A DNA stretch of 6,291 nt from JAAYKT01 sp964408955 (GTDB lineage: Bacteria > Bacillota > Clostridia > Lutisporales > Lutisporaceae): NCBI GenBank assembly GCA_964408955.1, contig CAYPBK010000075.1, forward strand, positions 1-6,291. Reading direction: 5' to 3'. The position numbers and the translations under genes are program-made. This document shows positions 1-5,943 of this stretch, in pieces (the first letter of the stretch is position 1; each line of letters starts with the position of its first letter). The notes below the pieces were generated by a model. The model was not told the DNA's origin. It was given only the letters and a program-made list of their open reading frames with translations, and ran no database searches.

Positions 1-2
1 CA

Positions 3-179
3 AAGAAAATAGCAGTATCAGATTTATTAAATTTTCTACAAGCAGAGATGATAGCTCATATTATTCAGATTTATTTCATAATATTGTTAATAAAAATAAG
101 TCCGGGAGCGCTTATTGCAGGAGGCGGAGCAGGAGATAATGTGAATCCGCTATACATAACAAAATTTATATCTTCCTAA
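3..179 (+). CDS. Unassigned open frame entering from the left edge (possible C-terminal fragment)
   Basis: Reading frame 3 is open from the window edge to a TAA at 177-179, giving 58 codons with no start visible. The translation has a hydrophobic stretch (around MIAHIIQIYFIILLIKI) followed by a short Gly-rich segment (GALIAGGGAGDN) and a polar end. I do not recognise a family. If real, it would be the tail of a gene convergent with the histidine kinase, overlapping its 3' end by 14 bp. Frame 2 is also open (2-139), which weakens the case for either frame. This may be chance or the remnant of a decayed gene. Confidence 0.2.
   Translation, partial: KKIAVSDLLNFLQAEMIAHIIQIYFIILLIKISPGALIAGGGAGDNVNPLYITKFISS
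85..116 (-). terminator. Weak candidate terminator for the kinase/regulator transcript
   Basis: Read on the minus strand, about 50 nt after the histidine kinase stop codon, AATAAG (111-116) pairs with CTTATT (95-100) around a 10-nt GC-rich loop. It is followed by a T-rich run (TTTATTAA). The stem is only 6 bp and AT-rich, so it is a poor intrinsic terminator. It is listed because position, strand and T-tract fit and nothing better is visible in 1-165. Confidence 0.25.
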
Positions 180-1458
180 TTTGAAACCAAAAGACGCTGC
201 CTATATCGGGCTTCGACTCTACTCCATAACTACCTCCATGGAGCTCAATTATTTTCTTTACGATAGAAAGGCCGAGACCTGTGCCGGTAATGGCACGTTT
301 ATGTGTATCGCCGACCTTATAGTATCTGTCCCAAATATATGGAATATCCTCCTTTTTTATACCATCGCCGTGGTCTTCGACCTCGATTTTTACATCTTTA
401 TCAGATGAAATTTGTCTTATAATTATATTTTTATCATTTTTACTGTAGTGAACGGCATTAATAAGGAGATTATAAAAAGCCTGTGTTATTTTGACTTCAT
501 CGGCATTTACATAAATTGTTTCTTCTTGTTCAAAGATGAAACTGTATCCCTCTTTATCCACTAATCTTGCGACTCTTTCTATGGATTCTGCAATGCTATC
601 GGTTAAATTATAATTGGCGAAATTATCTTCTGTCGCTCCATCTTCCAACTTCGAAACATCTAGAATATCATCTACTAAAGATGACAGCCTTTGAGTTTCC
701 TCCATAATCAGCTTAGTTTGATCCGAATTAATTTCATCGGGAAAATCATTCATCATTTCCGCATAACCGTAAATAAGTGCCAATGGTGTGCGTAAATCAT
801 GGGATATATTAGCCATAAGCTCCCGCCTTAGTTTATCTACTTTGGAAAGCTCTTTAGCCGCATGGTCAAGAGTGTCTGATAATTCATGTATTTCTTTATA
901 CCCTCCGCTATAAAACTGAACATCATAATTACCTTTCCCAAGCATTTTGGCACTTTTATTAAGGCTTTCTATGGGCTTTGATACCATTCTTGCAATGACT
1001 AAAGCTAGAATTACAGATAATATCAACATAATTATTGTTACATAGTATAATTGAATTTTTATTGTGGATATAGTTGCATTAACAGGAGAAATAATGGCAT
1101 AGAAAACAAAGGAAACCGTTCTTCCGTCAGAAGTTAGAAAATCTCTCGTTTCAGTTATCGCCTCACGGATTGGAGGCTTATCCCGTGGTCCCGATTTTGC
1201 GGGTGGAATAAAGTCGTGCAAAGGCGTGACTATGATTTCTCGATTTTCTGCGAGCTCTTTTAAAACTAGGTTAAAATCAGGGCTATCGATATTTTCTCCA
1301 ACCAATACCATAGCTTTATTAATTTCCTGCTTTCTGATTCCCTTGTACATTTTATCAAGAAAGATAGTCTGTAATAACCATAATATCAAAAGTAACAGTG
1401 TACAAAAGCCTAATAAAAATATAAATATTTTCCACATTAATCTTTTTGAATTTTTCAT
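166..1458 (-). CDS. Two-component sensor histidine kinase (HAMP, HisKA, HATPase_c)
   Basis: This is a membrane sensor kinase that should autophosphorylate on histidine and pass the phosphate to the response regulator encoded just upstream. In the 430-aa product, TM1 spans about residues 9-34, followed by a ~100-residue extracellular sensor region with no family I recognise. TM2 is about 137-159 and a HAMP-like linker about 160-211. The H-box ANISHDLRTPL carries the phospho-acceptor His220. The N-box NLLINAVHYS has N330 and N334, the G1 box is DHGDGI (D362), and the G2 box is GTGLGLSIV (392-400). All catalytic motifs are intact. I chose the ATG at 1456-1458, four bases past the regulator stop, because GAGGG lies 8 nt before it. 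A TTG at 1471-1473 would add five residues but takes its position from the end of the regulator gene and has no clear ribosome site. The class is certain; the ligand cannot be read from the sequence. Confidence 0.95.
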   Translation of the reverse strand: MKNSKRLMWKIFIFLLGFCTLLLLILWLLQTIFLDKMYKGIRKQEINKAMVLVGENIDSPDFNLVLKELAENREIIVTPLHDFIPPAKSGPRDKPPIREAITETRDFLTSDGRTVSFVFYAIISPVNATISTIKIQLYYVTIIMLILSVILALVIARMVSKPIESLNKSAKMLGKGNYDVQFYSGGYKEIHELSDTLDHAAKELSKVDKLRRELMANISHDLRTPLALIYGYAEMMNDFPDEINSDQTKLIMEETQRLSSLVDDILDVSKLEDGATEDNFANYNLTDSIAESIERVARLVDKEGYSFIFEQEETIYVNADEVKITQAFYNLLINAVHYSKNDKNIIIRQISSDKDVKIEVEDHGDGIKKEDIPYIWDRYYKVGDTHKRAITGTGLGLSIVKKIIELHGGSYGVESKPDIGSVFWFQIRKI

Positions 1459-1462
1459 AATT

Positions 1463-2149
1463 TTAACCCTCAAATCGATAGCCTAAGCCCCGTAGTGTTA
1501 CAATAAATTTTGCATAGGGACCTAAGGATTTTCTAAGTAACTTAATATGTGTATCTAATGTTCTGTCATCACCATAATAGTCAAATCCCCAAACCTCAGA
1601 TAGGATTTTCTCTCTTGGAATTGCAATGTTTTTATTGCGAATCAAGAAAAATAACAGATCATATTCTTTAGGTGCCATATTTACGGAATTGCCATCGACT
1701 GATACCTTATAGGCAGTTAAATCTGCCATAAAGCCTTCCTTACAAAAAACTATATGCCCTTCATCTTTCTTATTTTCATTTATAGTTTTTTGAGTTCGTC
1801 TAAGAATAGCATTAATACGCATCATAATCTCTTTTGATGAAAAGGGCTTAACCACATAATCATCTATACCGATTTCAAAGCCTAATATTTTGTCGTACTC
1901 CTCGCCTCTTGCAGATAGCATCAAAACGGGCGTATCTGATGTTTCCCGAATTTTCTTTACCGCTGAAAAGCCGTCAAGCTCCGGCATCATAATATCCATG
2001 ATAATTATGTCAAAAGAATTATTTTTACAAATTTCCACAGCCTCCATACCGTCTGAAGCCTCTGTAACTTCATGACCTTCAAAGATAGCGTATCTTTTCA
2101 ATACTGCCCTAAGTCCGCTTTCATCATCACAAATTAAAATTTTTGCCAT
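1463..2149 (-). CDS. OmpR/PhoB-family DNA-binding response regulator
   Basis: This 228-aa cytosolic transcription factor is the partner of the adjacent kinase. The receiver domain (about 1-118) has the acidic pocket D8/D9, the phospho-acceptor D52 (IIIMDIMMPELDG), the switch residue S79 and the conserved K101 (VVKPF). A linker is followed by an OmpR-type winged helix (about 131-228) with APKEYDLLFFL, the recognition helix region RTLDTHIKLLRKSLG and the wing ending TLRGLGYRF. The length is typical of the family. The ATG at 2147-2149 is preceded by GGTGGTGAT as a moderate ribosome site. Proteins of this subfamily normally bind tandem ~11-bp direct repeats. Such repeats lie upstream of the polyphosphate polymerase gene (5794-5825), which makes that operon a candidate target. 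This link is inferred, as is any link to phosphate signalling. Confidence 0.96.
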   Translation of the reverse strand: MAKILICDDESGLRAVLKRYAIFEGHEVTEASDGMEAVEICKNNSFDIIIMDIMMPELDGFSAVKKIRETSDTPVLMLSARGEEYDKILGFEIGIDDYVVKPFSSKEIMMRINAILRRTQKTINENKKDEGHIVFCKEGFMADLTAYKVSVDGNSVNMAPKEYDLLFFLIRNKNIAIPREKILSEVWGFDYYGDDRTLDTHIKLLRKSLGPYAKFIVTLRGLGYRFEG

Positions 2150-2189
2150 ATCATCACCACCATTATTCTCACAATAAATATACCATTAT

Positions 2190-2244
2190 TATTGCAGGCT
2201 ACGCAATGCAAATTGAAATCAAGAGCATTGCGCGGTCTGCTATA
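2190..2244. repeat. Long imperfect palindrome between the CotH and response regulator genes
   Basis: Arms at 2194-2209 and 2225-2240 match at 13 of 16 positions, with a perfect 8-bp core (CGCAATGC / GCATTGCG) and a 15-nt spacer. The spacer contains a small TTGA-AA-TCAA palindrome. A further three A/T pairs lie outside the arms (2190-2192 with 2242-2244). Read as plus-strand RNA, two of the three mismatches become G-U pairs; as minus-strand RNA, only one does. No U-run follows in either direction, so it is not a standard intrinsic terminator. It could be an intercistronic mRNA structure that sets regulator expression relative to CotH, an operator, or a REP-like intergenic repeat. Confidence 0.7.
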
Positions 2245-2274
2245 TTAAAACCTTCTTCTATATTTTGAAAGAAG
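2245..2274 (-). other. In-frame continuation of the CotH gene after its stop codon
   Basis: After the TAA at 2275-2277, the same frame continues with CTT CTT TCA AAA TAT AGA AGA AGG TTT and a second TAA (2245-2247), encoding LLSKYRRRF. Joined to the preceding hydrophobic run, this gives a normal-length membrane helix with a basic cytosolic tail, as expected for a C-terminally anchored extracellular protein. I infer that the first TAA replaces a sense codon in the ancestral gene. The same bases also form a 6-bp hairpin (CTTCTT/AAGAAG), which I regard as incidental. Confidence 0.55.
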
Positions 2275-4308
2275 TTATGTTGTTGCCATTACCATTATAA
2301 CCAATAAACTTATCACAATTGCATATTCGCGATTCACAGAGTTCATAGCAGTCGAATTTTCTCCATCCTTTGCTCTTCCTAGTCTGCCCGGAGAATCTTG
2401 ACCGAGGAAATTCCGATTATCTCGATTTTCAAAACCATCTCTATTAAAGCCTTTAACCATTTCCTTCAAGTGTTCAATTTCATCATCATCCAAGCCTAAA
2501 GCCAAGAGCTTTTCACGAATCTCATCGCTTATTACTCCGCCACTTTCTTGTAATATAATCATGGCATCACGCATTTTAGACATATCAGGCATTCCATAAG
2601 GGCTTTCCCACGTATTTCCACCTTCTTGCTCACCTCTACCTATCGGACTTTCTTGACCTCCCGGTCCGTTTTTTCCGCCAGGTCTTTCTTCTACACCGGG
2701 TTCGCCTCGGGCACCGCCTCCACCCTGCTCCATTTGATTTCCCGGGTGCCCTCTGTCACCTCCGCCATTCATAAAGCTGCCTAAATCAGAAAGATTTATG
2801 CCGTCGCCGCTGATTAATAAATCTTTATTTGCATTTTGTCCTTCTGTGGTTGAAGGAATTGTCCCGTTAAGTTGGCCCTCTATACTCTCAGCTCTCAATG
2901 CTACTAATTCTTTTAAAATAGGCAATGAAGCAGTATATTTTTCGTAAGTAGTAAAGGATGAAGTATCATTTTTTACATAGTCGTTAATTTTTTCATCCAA
3001 AGCATTTATAGTTTCCTCAAAAATGCCGCCTTTAAAATATTCCTTTACAATCTGAGTTAAATATTCATGGTACTTTTCTTTGTATTCAGGTACTTCCAAA
3101 AGCTTGCTTATTAGAGGTCTGTCTCCCATACTGACTCCGCTCACCGGTGTATCAATGGGAAAATTTATTGTATTGCTCGCATTGCCTCCCTGAAATCCGC
3201 CAAAAGCCAAGTTATAGTCCCAAGGCAATATACTGATTCTTCCGTCACGCTCATAAATATAATAATTTTGAGCCATAGAGGATGAATAACTGTCAAGATT
3301 AACTACTACAGTATGTGCCGCCAAATATCGCAATATCTCGTCTACATCAAAATATTTTTCTAGATTCATGCCTTCATCTAAATTTTTAAGAGCTTTGATT
3401 ACTCTTTGCTTATCTTTATCAGTATTCTTTTTGAATTCCGAATTTTCAAATATACTGCTATAGCTGCTGATATTGTCATCGGTATAAATAAGGCTTCCTC
3501 CACTTTGTCCGCCGCCGGGACCTCCGCCCATGCCTCCTGGGAATCCCCCACCCGCTTCTTGAGGAAACCTTTCAGCACCTTTGTCTCGATTCGGTGGATT
3601 TTCGTTTCTATTATCTTGTGATTCGCTTTCTCTTATATCCTGGGGTTGTCGTAATTCATCATTCCCCACCATAAAATCTTCACGATTCCCCATTTGGATT
3701 TTTACATTATAGAGCTGTCCGCCGGAAGTATCGTAAACCCTATCAAGAAATGCCTTTTCATATCTTTCCAAAGCAATATAAAAACCGAAATATTCGCCAT
3801 TGACAGTTACTTTTGCATAATTCATAAGAGGTGACGGCACACCGATATAATTCATAATGTGATAGGATAGGTAATCTTTCATATAGGTATTATCACTTAT
3901 AATATTATTTATACAAAAGCTGTCCAATCCGTAGTAAGTTTTCCCTTTTTGATATTTATTAAATTTAAAATGAAGACTATATCTGTCACTGCCTTTCATC
4001 TGGGCAACCTGAGTTAAACTTGAGTTGCCCTTAGCTCGTAACCCAACAGAGTCGAATGTTTCTCCGTTTATTGTTAAATCAGCAGGTATATATTCTTTTG
4101 CAGCAGCATTATTAAGCAGCTCTTGCCAATCCTCTTCATCAACCTGAATATCAATTGTCAGGATTTCATCCCCAAATAATTTTGACTCGTATTTCACTGC
4201 CTTTGTATTCGGATTAACTTGAGCATAGTAAACTATGAATACACAAGCAATAAGCGATAGGAAAAGGAGCGTAAAGACTATTTTATTCAGATGTTTACTA
4301 TTTATCAT
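2275..4308 (-). CDS. CotH-family secreted protein kinase, membrane-anchored, probably cut short at the C-terminus
   Basis: This is a 677-aa atypical kinase-fold protein of the CotH family; B. subtilis CotH phosphorylates spore-coat proteins. An N-terminal membrane segment (about 9-28) should place the rest outside the cell. The N-lobe carries the loop LRAKGNSS (90-97), and the C-lobe has NLDSYSSSMAQNYYIY (337-352) with D339 and the metal-site motif ILPWDYNLAFGG (360-371) with D364. A Gly-rich insert (about 253-272) separates the lobes. A second Gly/Pro-rich, charged, probably disordered region (about 514-565) precedes a helical segment (about 590-620). The ATG follows GGAAGGAAG, 29 bp after the DUF4956 stop. 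The C-terminus ends inside a hydrophobic segment (662-677) with no charged anchor; the nine codons after the TAA supply LLSKYRRRF, so truncation is likely. The kinase domain is unaffected. Its substrate is unknown. Confidence 0.92.
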   Translation of the reverse strand: MINSKHLNKIVFTLLFLSLIACVFIVYYAQVNPNTKAVKYESKLFGDEILTIDIQVDEEDWQELLNNAAAKEYIPADLTINGETFDSVGLRAKGNSSLTQVAQMKGSDRYSLHFKFNKYQKGKTYYGLDSFCINNIISDNTYMKDYLSYHIMNYIGVPSPLMNYAKVTVNGEYFGFYIALERYEKAFLDRVYDTSGGQLYNVKIQMGNREDFMVGNDELRQPQDIRESESQDNRNENPPNRDKGAERFPQEAGGGFPGGMGGGPGGGQSGGSLIYTDDNISSYSSIFENSEFKKNTDKDKQRVIKALKNLDEGMNLEKYFDVDEILRYLAAHTVVVNLDSYSSSMAQNYYIYERDGRISILPWDYNLAFGGFQGGNASNTINFPIDTPVSGVSMGDRPLISKLLEVPEYKEKYHEYLTQIVKEYFKGGIFEETINALDEKINDYVKNDTSSFTTYEKYTASLPILKELVALRAESIEGQLNGTIPSTTEGQNANKDLLISGDGINLSDLGSFMNGGGDRGHPGNQMEQGGGGARGEPGVEERPGGKNGPGGQESPIGRGEQEGGNTWESPYGMPDMSKMRDAMIILQESGGVISDEIREKLLALGLDDDEIEHLKEMVKGFNRDGFENRDNRNFLGQDSPGRLGRAKDGENSTAMNSVNREYAIVISLLVIMVMATT

Positions 4309-4337
4309 AGCTTCTTCCTTCCTTTTTGCTTTTCATT

Positions 4338-5006
4338 CTACATATAGTAATCGCCACTATAGCTAACTAAAACTGCATTAGTAACTCCGCTGATATCCAA
4401 AAGCTTATTTACGAAGCTTACCGAAGAATCCTTTAGCCGGACTTCGACGGTGAGTTCAATACCGTTTTTAGAAACATTTTTTGATTTAACCATATACTTT
4501 TTTGTGGCACTTTTTAGTGTCGCAAGAGAATTTACCTCTGCCTCTTCATCATCTAAATTTAAAACTACAATATAAGGAGTGTCCACGGTTTTCCTATTTA
4601 CAAATATAAATAAAACTAATCCGATTAATAATGAACCGATAACTACAAGGGGGATTAATCCCACCCCGATGATGATGCCCGCTGTTATTGTCCAAAAAAG
4701 ATATACCAAATCCAAGGGCTCTTTGACTACGGTTCTAAAACGGACTATGGATAAAGCTCCCACCATCCCTAAAGATGCAATAAGATTTGAAGTTACAGCT
4801 AAAATTACTAAAGTAGTAATGAGATTCATCCCTATAAGAGCGATTCCAAAAGACGATGAGTACATCACGCCCATATAAGTTTTCTTATAAACCGTAAAAA
4901 TAAAAAGTCCGATAGTTAACGAAATAGCAAGCGCCGCCAATATATCCGGTATTGAAAAAGTTGCGGCTTTATTGAGATAGGTAAATTTTAATAGTTCATC
5001 TAACAT
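4338..5006 (-). CDS. DUF4956 integral membrane protein
   Basis: This 222-aa membrane protein is of the DUF4956 family. The signature region GALSIVRFRTVVKEPLDLVY (83-102) is present and well conserved. Hydrophobic segments lie at about 20-40, 52-72, 101-118 and 119-137, followed by a soluble C-terminal domain (about 145-222) of alternating beta and helical character that is likely cytosolic. No catalytic residues are apparent and the molecular function is unknown. The gene sits between the VTC polymerase (20-bp gap) and CotH (29-bp gap), a gene order I recall from other Bacillota and Actinomycetota. The ATG is preceded by AAAAGGAG about 8 nt upstream. By analogy with the yeast VTC complex, where a small membrane subunit helps move the polymer, it could be the membrane partner or conduit for the polymerase; this is a hypothesis only. 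Confidence 0.93.
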   Translation of the reverse strand: MLDELLKFTYLNKAATFSIPDILAALAISLTIGLFIFTVYKKTYMGVMYSSSFGIALIGMNLITTLVILAVTSNLIASLGMVGALSIVRFRTVVKEPLDLVYLFWTITAGIIIGVGLIPLVVIGSLLIGLVLFIFVNRKTVDTPYIVVLNLDDEEAEVNSLATLKSATKKYMVKSKNVSKNGIELTVEVRLKDSSVSFVNKLLDISGVTNAVLVSYSGDYYM

Positions 5007-5026
5007 AAGTGATTCTCCTTTTCTTT

Positions 5027-5701
5027 TTATACTAATCTTGATACCACATATTTTGAAAATTCCGTTTCATGCCTACTCCCTATTTGTATTACCTGACGAA
5101 TAATCTCCGGAATAAAACCGTCATATTTGTTTTCAAGTATCGTGGCTTTGGCAGCAGGAATAGTTACAAGCTCCGGGTCGAATAATCCTAAAACATTATT
5201 TGATGCTTTAATGTCTTTGTCCAAGGTAATGCGAACATTTCCGGCAGGGAATATATATGCCTCCCTTATATAGTCAACAATGATTTTCGGTCTCAGGTTT
5301 TGATATTTTATTTTGGTATAAAGCTCCATAAAAAGAGGATTTTCTTCTACTTTTAAAACATCATAATTGCCGGCTAAAATAGCATCGCATTGTTCCTTCG
5401 TTATGCGAGTATTCGTCTTATAGCATAATCTGTTTGCTTTTGCTTTCTTTTCAAGGCGGATAAATGACGAATCATCATTATAAAAACGAATCCTGAACTT
5501 TTCGCGTCTGCTTAGACCTATTAATTTCTCTGTCACGGCTTTATCAGAGTAATTATCAAAATACAGGCTTCTTATCTTGTAACCACTTTCCCCCAATGAA
5601 TTTTTGTCTAATTGTGCAATATGCTTTAGCTTAGATGAAATCTGCATATAATCGGACATATTTATATATAATTTGTGTTCGTGCCGACCCTTTCCTTTCA
5701 T
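5027..5701 (-). CDS. VTC-domain polyphosphate polymerase-like protein
   Basis: This 224-aa cytosolic protein has the VTC fold (triphosphate tunnel family), related to the catalytic domain of yeast Vtc4, which polymerises polyphosphate from ATP. Basic and acidic tunnel motifs appear in the expected order: RHEHKLYI (6-13), IRSLYFDN (43-50), REKFRIRFYN (66-75), IRLEKKAK (81-88), RPKIIVDYIREAYI (137-150), VRITLDKDI (156-164), ILENKYDGFIP (188-198) and SKY (216-218). The family and likely active site are therefore intact. There are no SPX or membrane segments, so membrane association would have to come from the DUF4956 neighbour. I chose the ATG at 5699-5701 because AAAGGAGG ends 6 nt before it; the ATG just before (5702-5704) is also possible. 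A frame extension to 5752 would run through the leader stem-loop and lacks a ribosome site. Actual polyphosphate synthesis has not been shown from this sequence. Confidence 0.94.
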   Translation of the reverse strand: MKGKGRHEHKLYINMSDYMQISSKLKHIAQLDKNSLGESGYKIRSLYFDNYSDKAVTEKLIGLSRREKFRIRFYNDDSSFIRLEKKAKANRLCYKTNTRITKEQCDAILAGNYDVLKVEENPLFMELYTKIKYQNLRPKIIVDYIREAYIFPAGNVRITLDKDIKASNNVLGLFDPELVTIPAAKATILENKYDGFIPEIIRQVIQIGSRHETEFSKYVVSRLV

Positions 5702-5707
5702 CATTTG

Positions 5708-5715
5708 CCTCCTTT
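5708..5715 (-). promoter_or_regulatory. Strong ribosome binding site of the VTC gene
   Basis: On the minus strand AAAGGAGG lies 3 nt before one ATG and 6 nt before the next. It fixes the start of the polymerase at 5701 (or 5704) and makes the longer in-frame start at 5752 unlikely. The stem-loop at 5718-5751 ends only two bases upstream of it. Confidence 0.8.
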
Positions 5716-5717
5716 CC

Positions 5718-5751
5718 TGAATCTCGCAATTTTGAAAGATTGCGAGATTCA
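5718..5751 (-). promoter_or_regulatory. Perfect 13-bp stem-loop in the leader of the VTC operon
   Basis: The arms 5718-5730 and 5739-5751 are perfect inverted complements (13 bp, TGAATCTCGCAAT and its complement) around an 8-nt loop. On the minus strand the stem-loop starts a few nucleotides after the predicted transcription start and ends right before the Shine-Dalgarno sequence. No U-run follows, so it is not a terminator for this operon. It may be a 5'-terminal mRNA-stabilising hairpin, a translational control element, or a dyad operator at the start site. Confidence 0.75.
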
Positions 5752-5760
5752 TTTGATATT

Positions 5761-5766
5761 ATTGTA
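5761..5766 (-). promoter_or_regulatory. Candidate -10 element of the VTC-DUF4956-CotH operon
   Basis: Minus-strand TACAAT matches the sigma-A -10 consensus at five of six positions and would place transcription start near 5754. The -35 region 16-18 bp upstream is poor (TTTGTA at best). A strong -10 with a weak -35 and direct repeats further upstream is the pattern expected of an activator-dependent promoter. Confidence 0.5.
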
Positions 5767-5793
5767 AATTAAAAAGCTGACGTACAAATGTTT

Positions 5794-5825
5794 TTTATCT
5801 GAACTTTATCTGAACTTTTATGAAT
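5794..5825 (-). promoter_or_regulatory. Tandem direct repeats, likely response-regulator (Pho-box-like) site
   Basis: On the minus strand GTTCAGATAAA occurs twice in perfect tandem (5805-5815 and 5794-5804), with a diverged third unit containing TTCATA (5819-5824) just upstream. The TTCA cores recur every 10-11 bp, about one helical turn, which is how PhoB/OmpR-type dimers are spaced. The hexamers TTCATA and TTCAGA resemble the Bacillus PhoP box TT(A/C/T)A(C/T)A: the first matches fully and the other two miss one base. The array would lie at about -44 to -70 from the predicted start. Assignment to the regulator in this window is inferred. Confidence 0.55.
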
Positions 5826-5892
5826 AGAAATCATATAATATTAATATGAAAGATATGCTATATTAAAGCACATTGATGATTACACTTTGTGG

Positions 5893-5898
5893 TATAAT
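5893..5898 (+). promoter_or_regulatory. Extended -10 promoter of the small-protein/DUF4160 unit
   Basis: TATAAT is a perfect -10 hexamer, and the TGG before it (5890-5892) supplies the TGn of an extended -10, which can compensate for the lack of a recognisable -35 at 16-18 bp. Transcription would start near 5905, about 40 nt before the ATG at 5944. Confidence 0.7.
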
Positions 5899-5899
5899 A

Positions 5900-5919
5900 T
5901 AATTAAATTGATTTAATTA
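5900..5919 (+). promoter_or_regulatory. Inverted repeat over the transcription start of the small-protein/DUF4160 unit
   Basis: TAATTAAA (5900-5907) and TTTAATTA (5912-5919) are perfect 8-bp inverted arms around TTGA. They begin one base after the -10 hexamer and cover the expected start site, where a repressor would block the promoter. This fits autoregulation by the encoded proteins. The region is very AT-rich, so chance is a real alternative. Confidence 0.4.
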
Positions 5920-5943
5920 ATACTTTAGAAGGGGGATGGACCA

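Noticed and set aside
52..138. Short minus-strand ORF below the kinase (starting MYSGFTLS)
   Set aside because: It has under 30 codons, no clear ribosome site, and appears to be the reverse of the unassigned plus-strand frame.
181..486. Plus-strand open frames inside the kinase, regulator, CotH and DUF4956 genes (for example 181-408, 1226-1486, 1890-2075, 3406-3621, 4579-4878)
   Set aside because: They lie antisense to well-conserved genes, lack ribosome sites, and give translations without family features.
1459..1473. TTG start of the histidine kinase at 1473
   Set aside because: The ATG at 1458 has GAGGG at good spacing; the TTG adds only five residues and lacks its own ribosome site.
2251..2274. 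CTTCTT/AAGAAG hairpin after CotH as intrinsic terminator
   Set aside because: The stem is 6 bp and AT-rich with only GTTTTAA after it, and the bases are better explained as the remaining coding tail of CotH.
4243..4308. Lipoprotein signal in CotH (LIAC at residues 19-22)
   Set aside because: The match to a lipobox is fair, but the hydrophobic stretch continues after the cysteine (VFIVYY), which fits an uncleaved membrane anchor better.
5702..5752. N-terminal extension of the VTC protein starting at 5752
   Set aside because: There is no ribosome site before it, it would be nearly leaderless from the predicted promoter, its codons are just the two arms of the leader stem-loop, and AAAGGAGG precedes the ATGs at 5704 and 5701.
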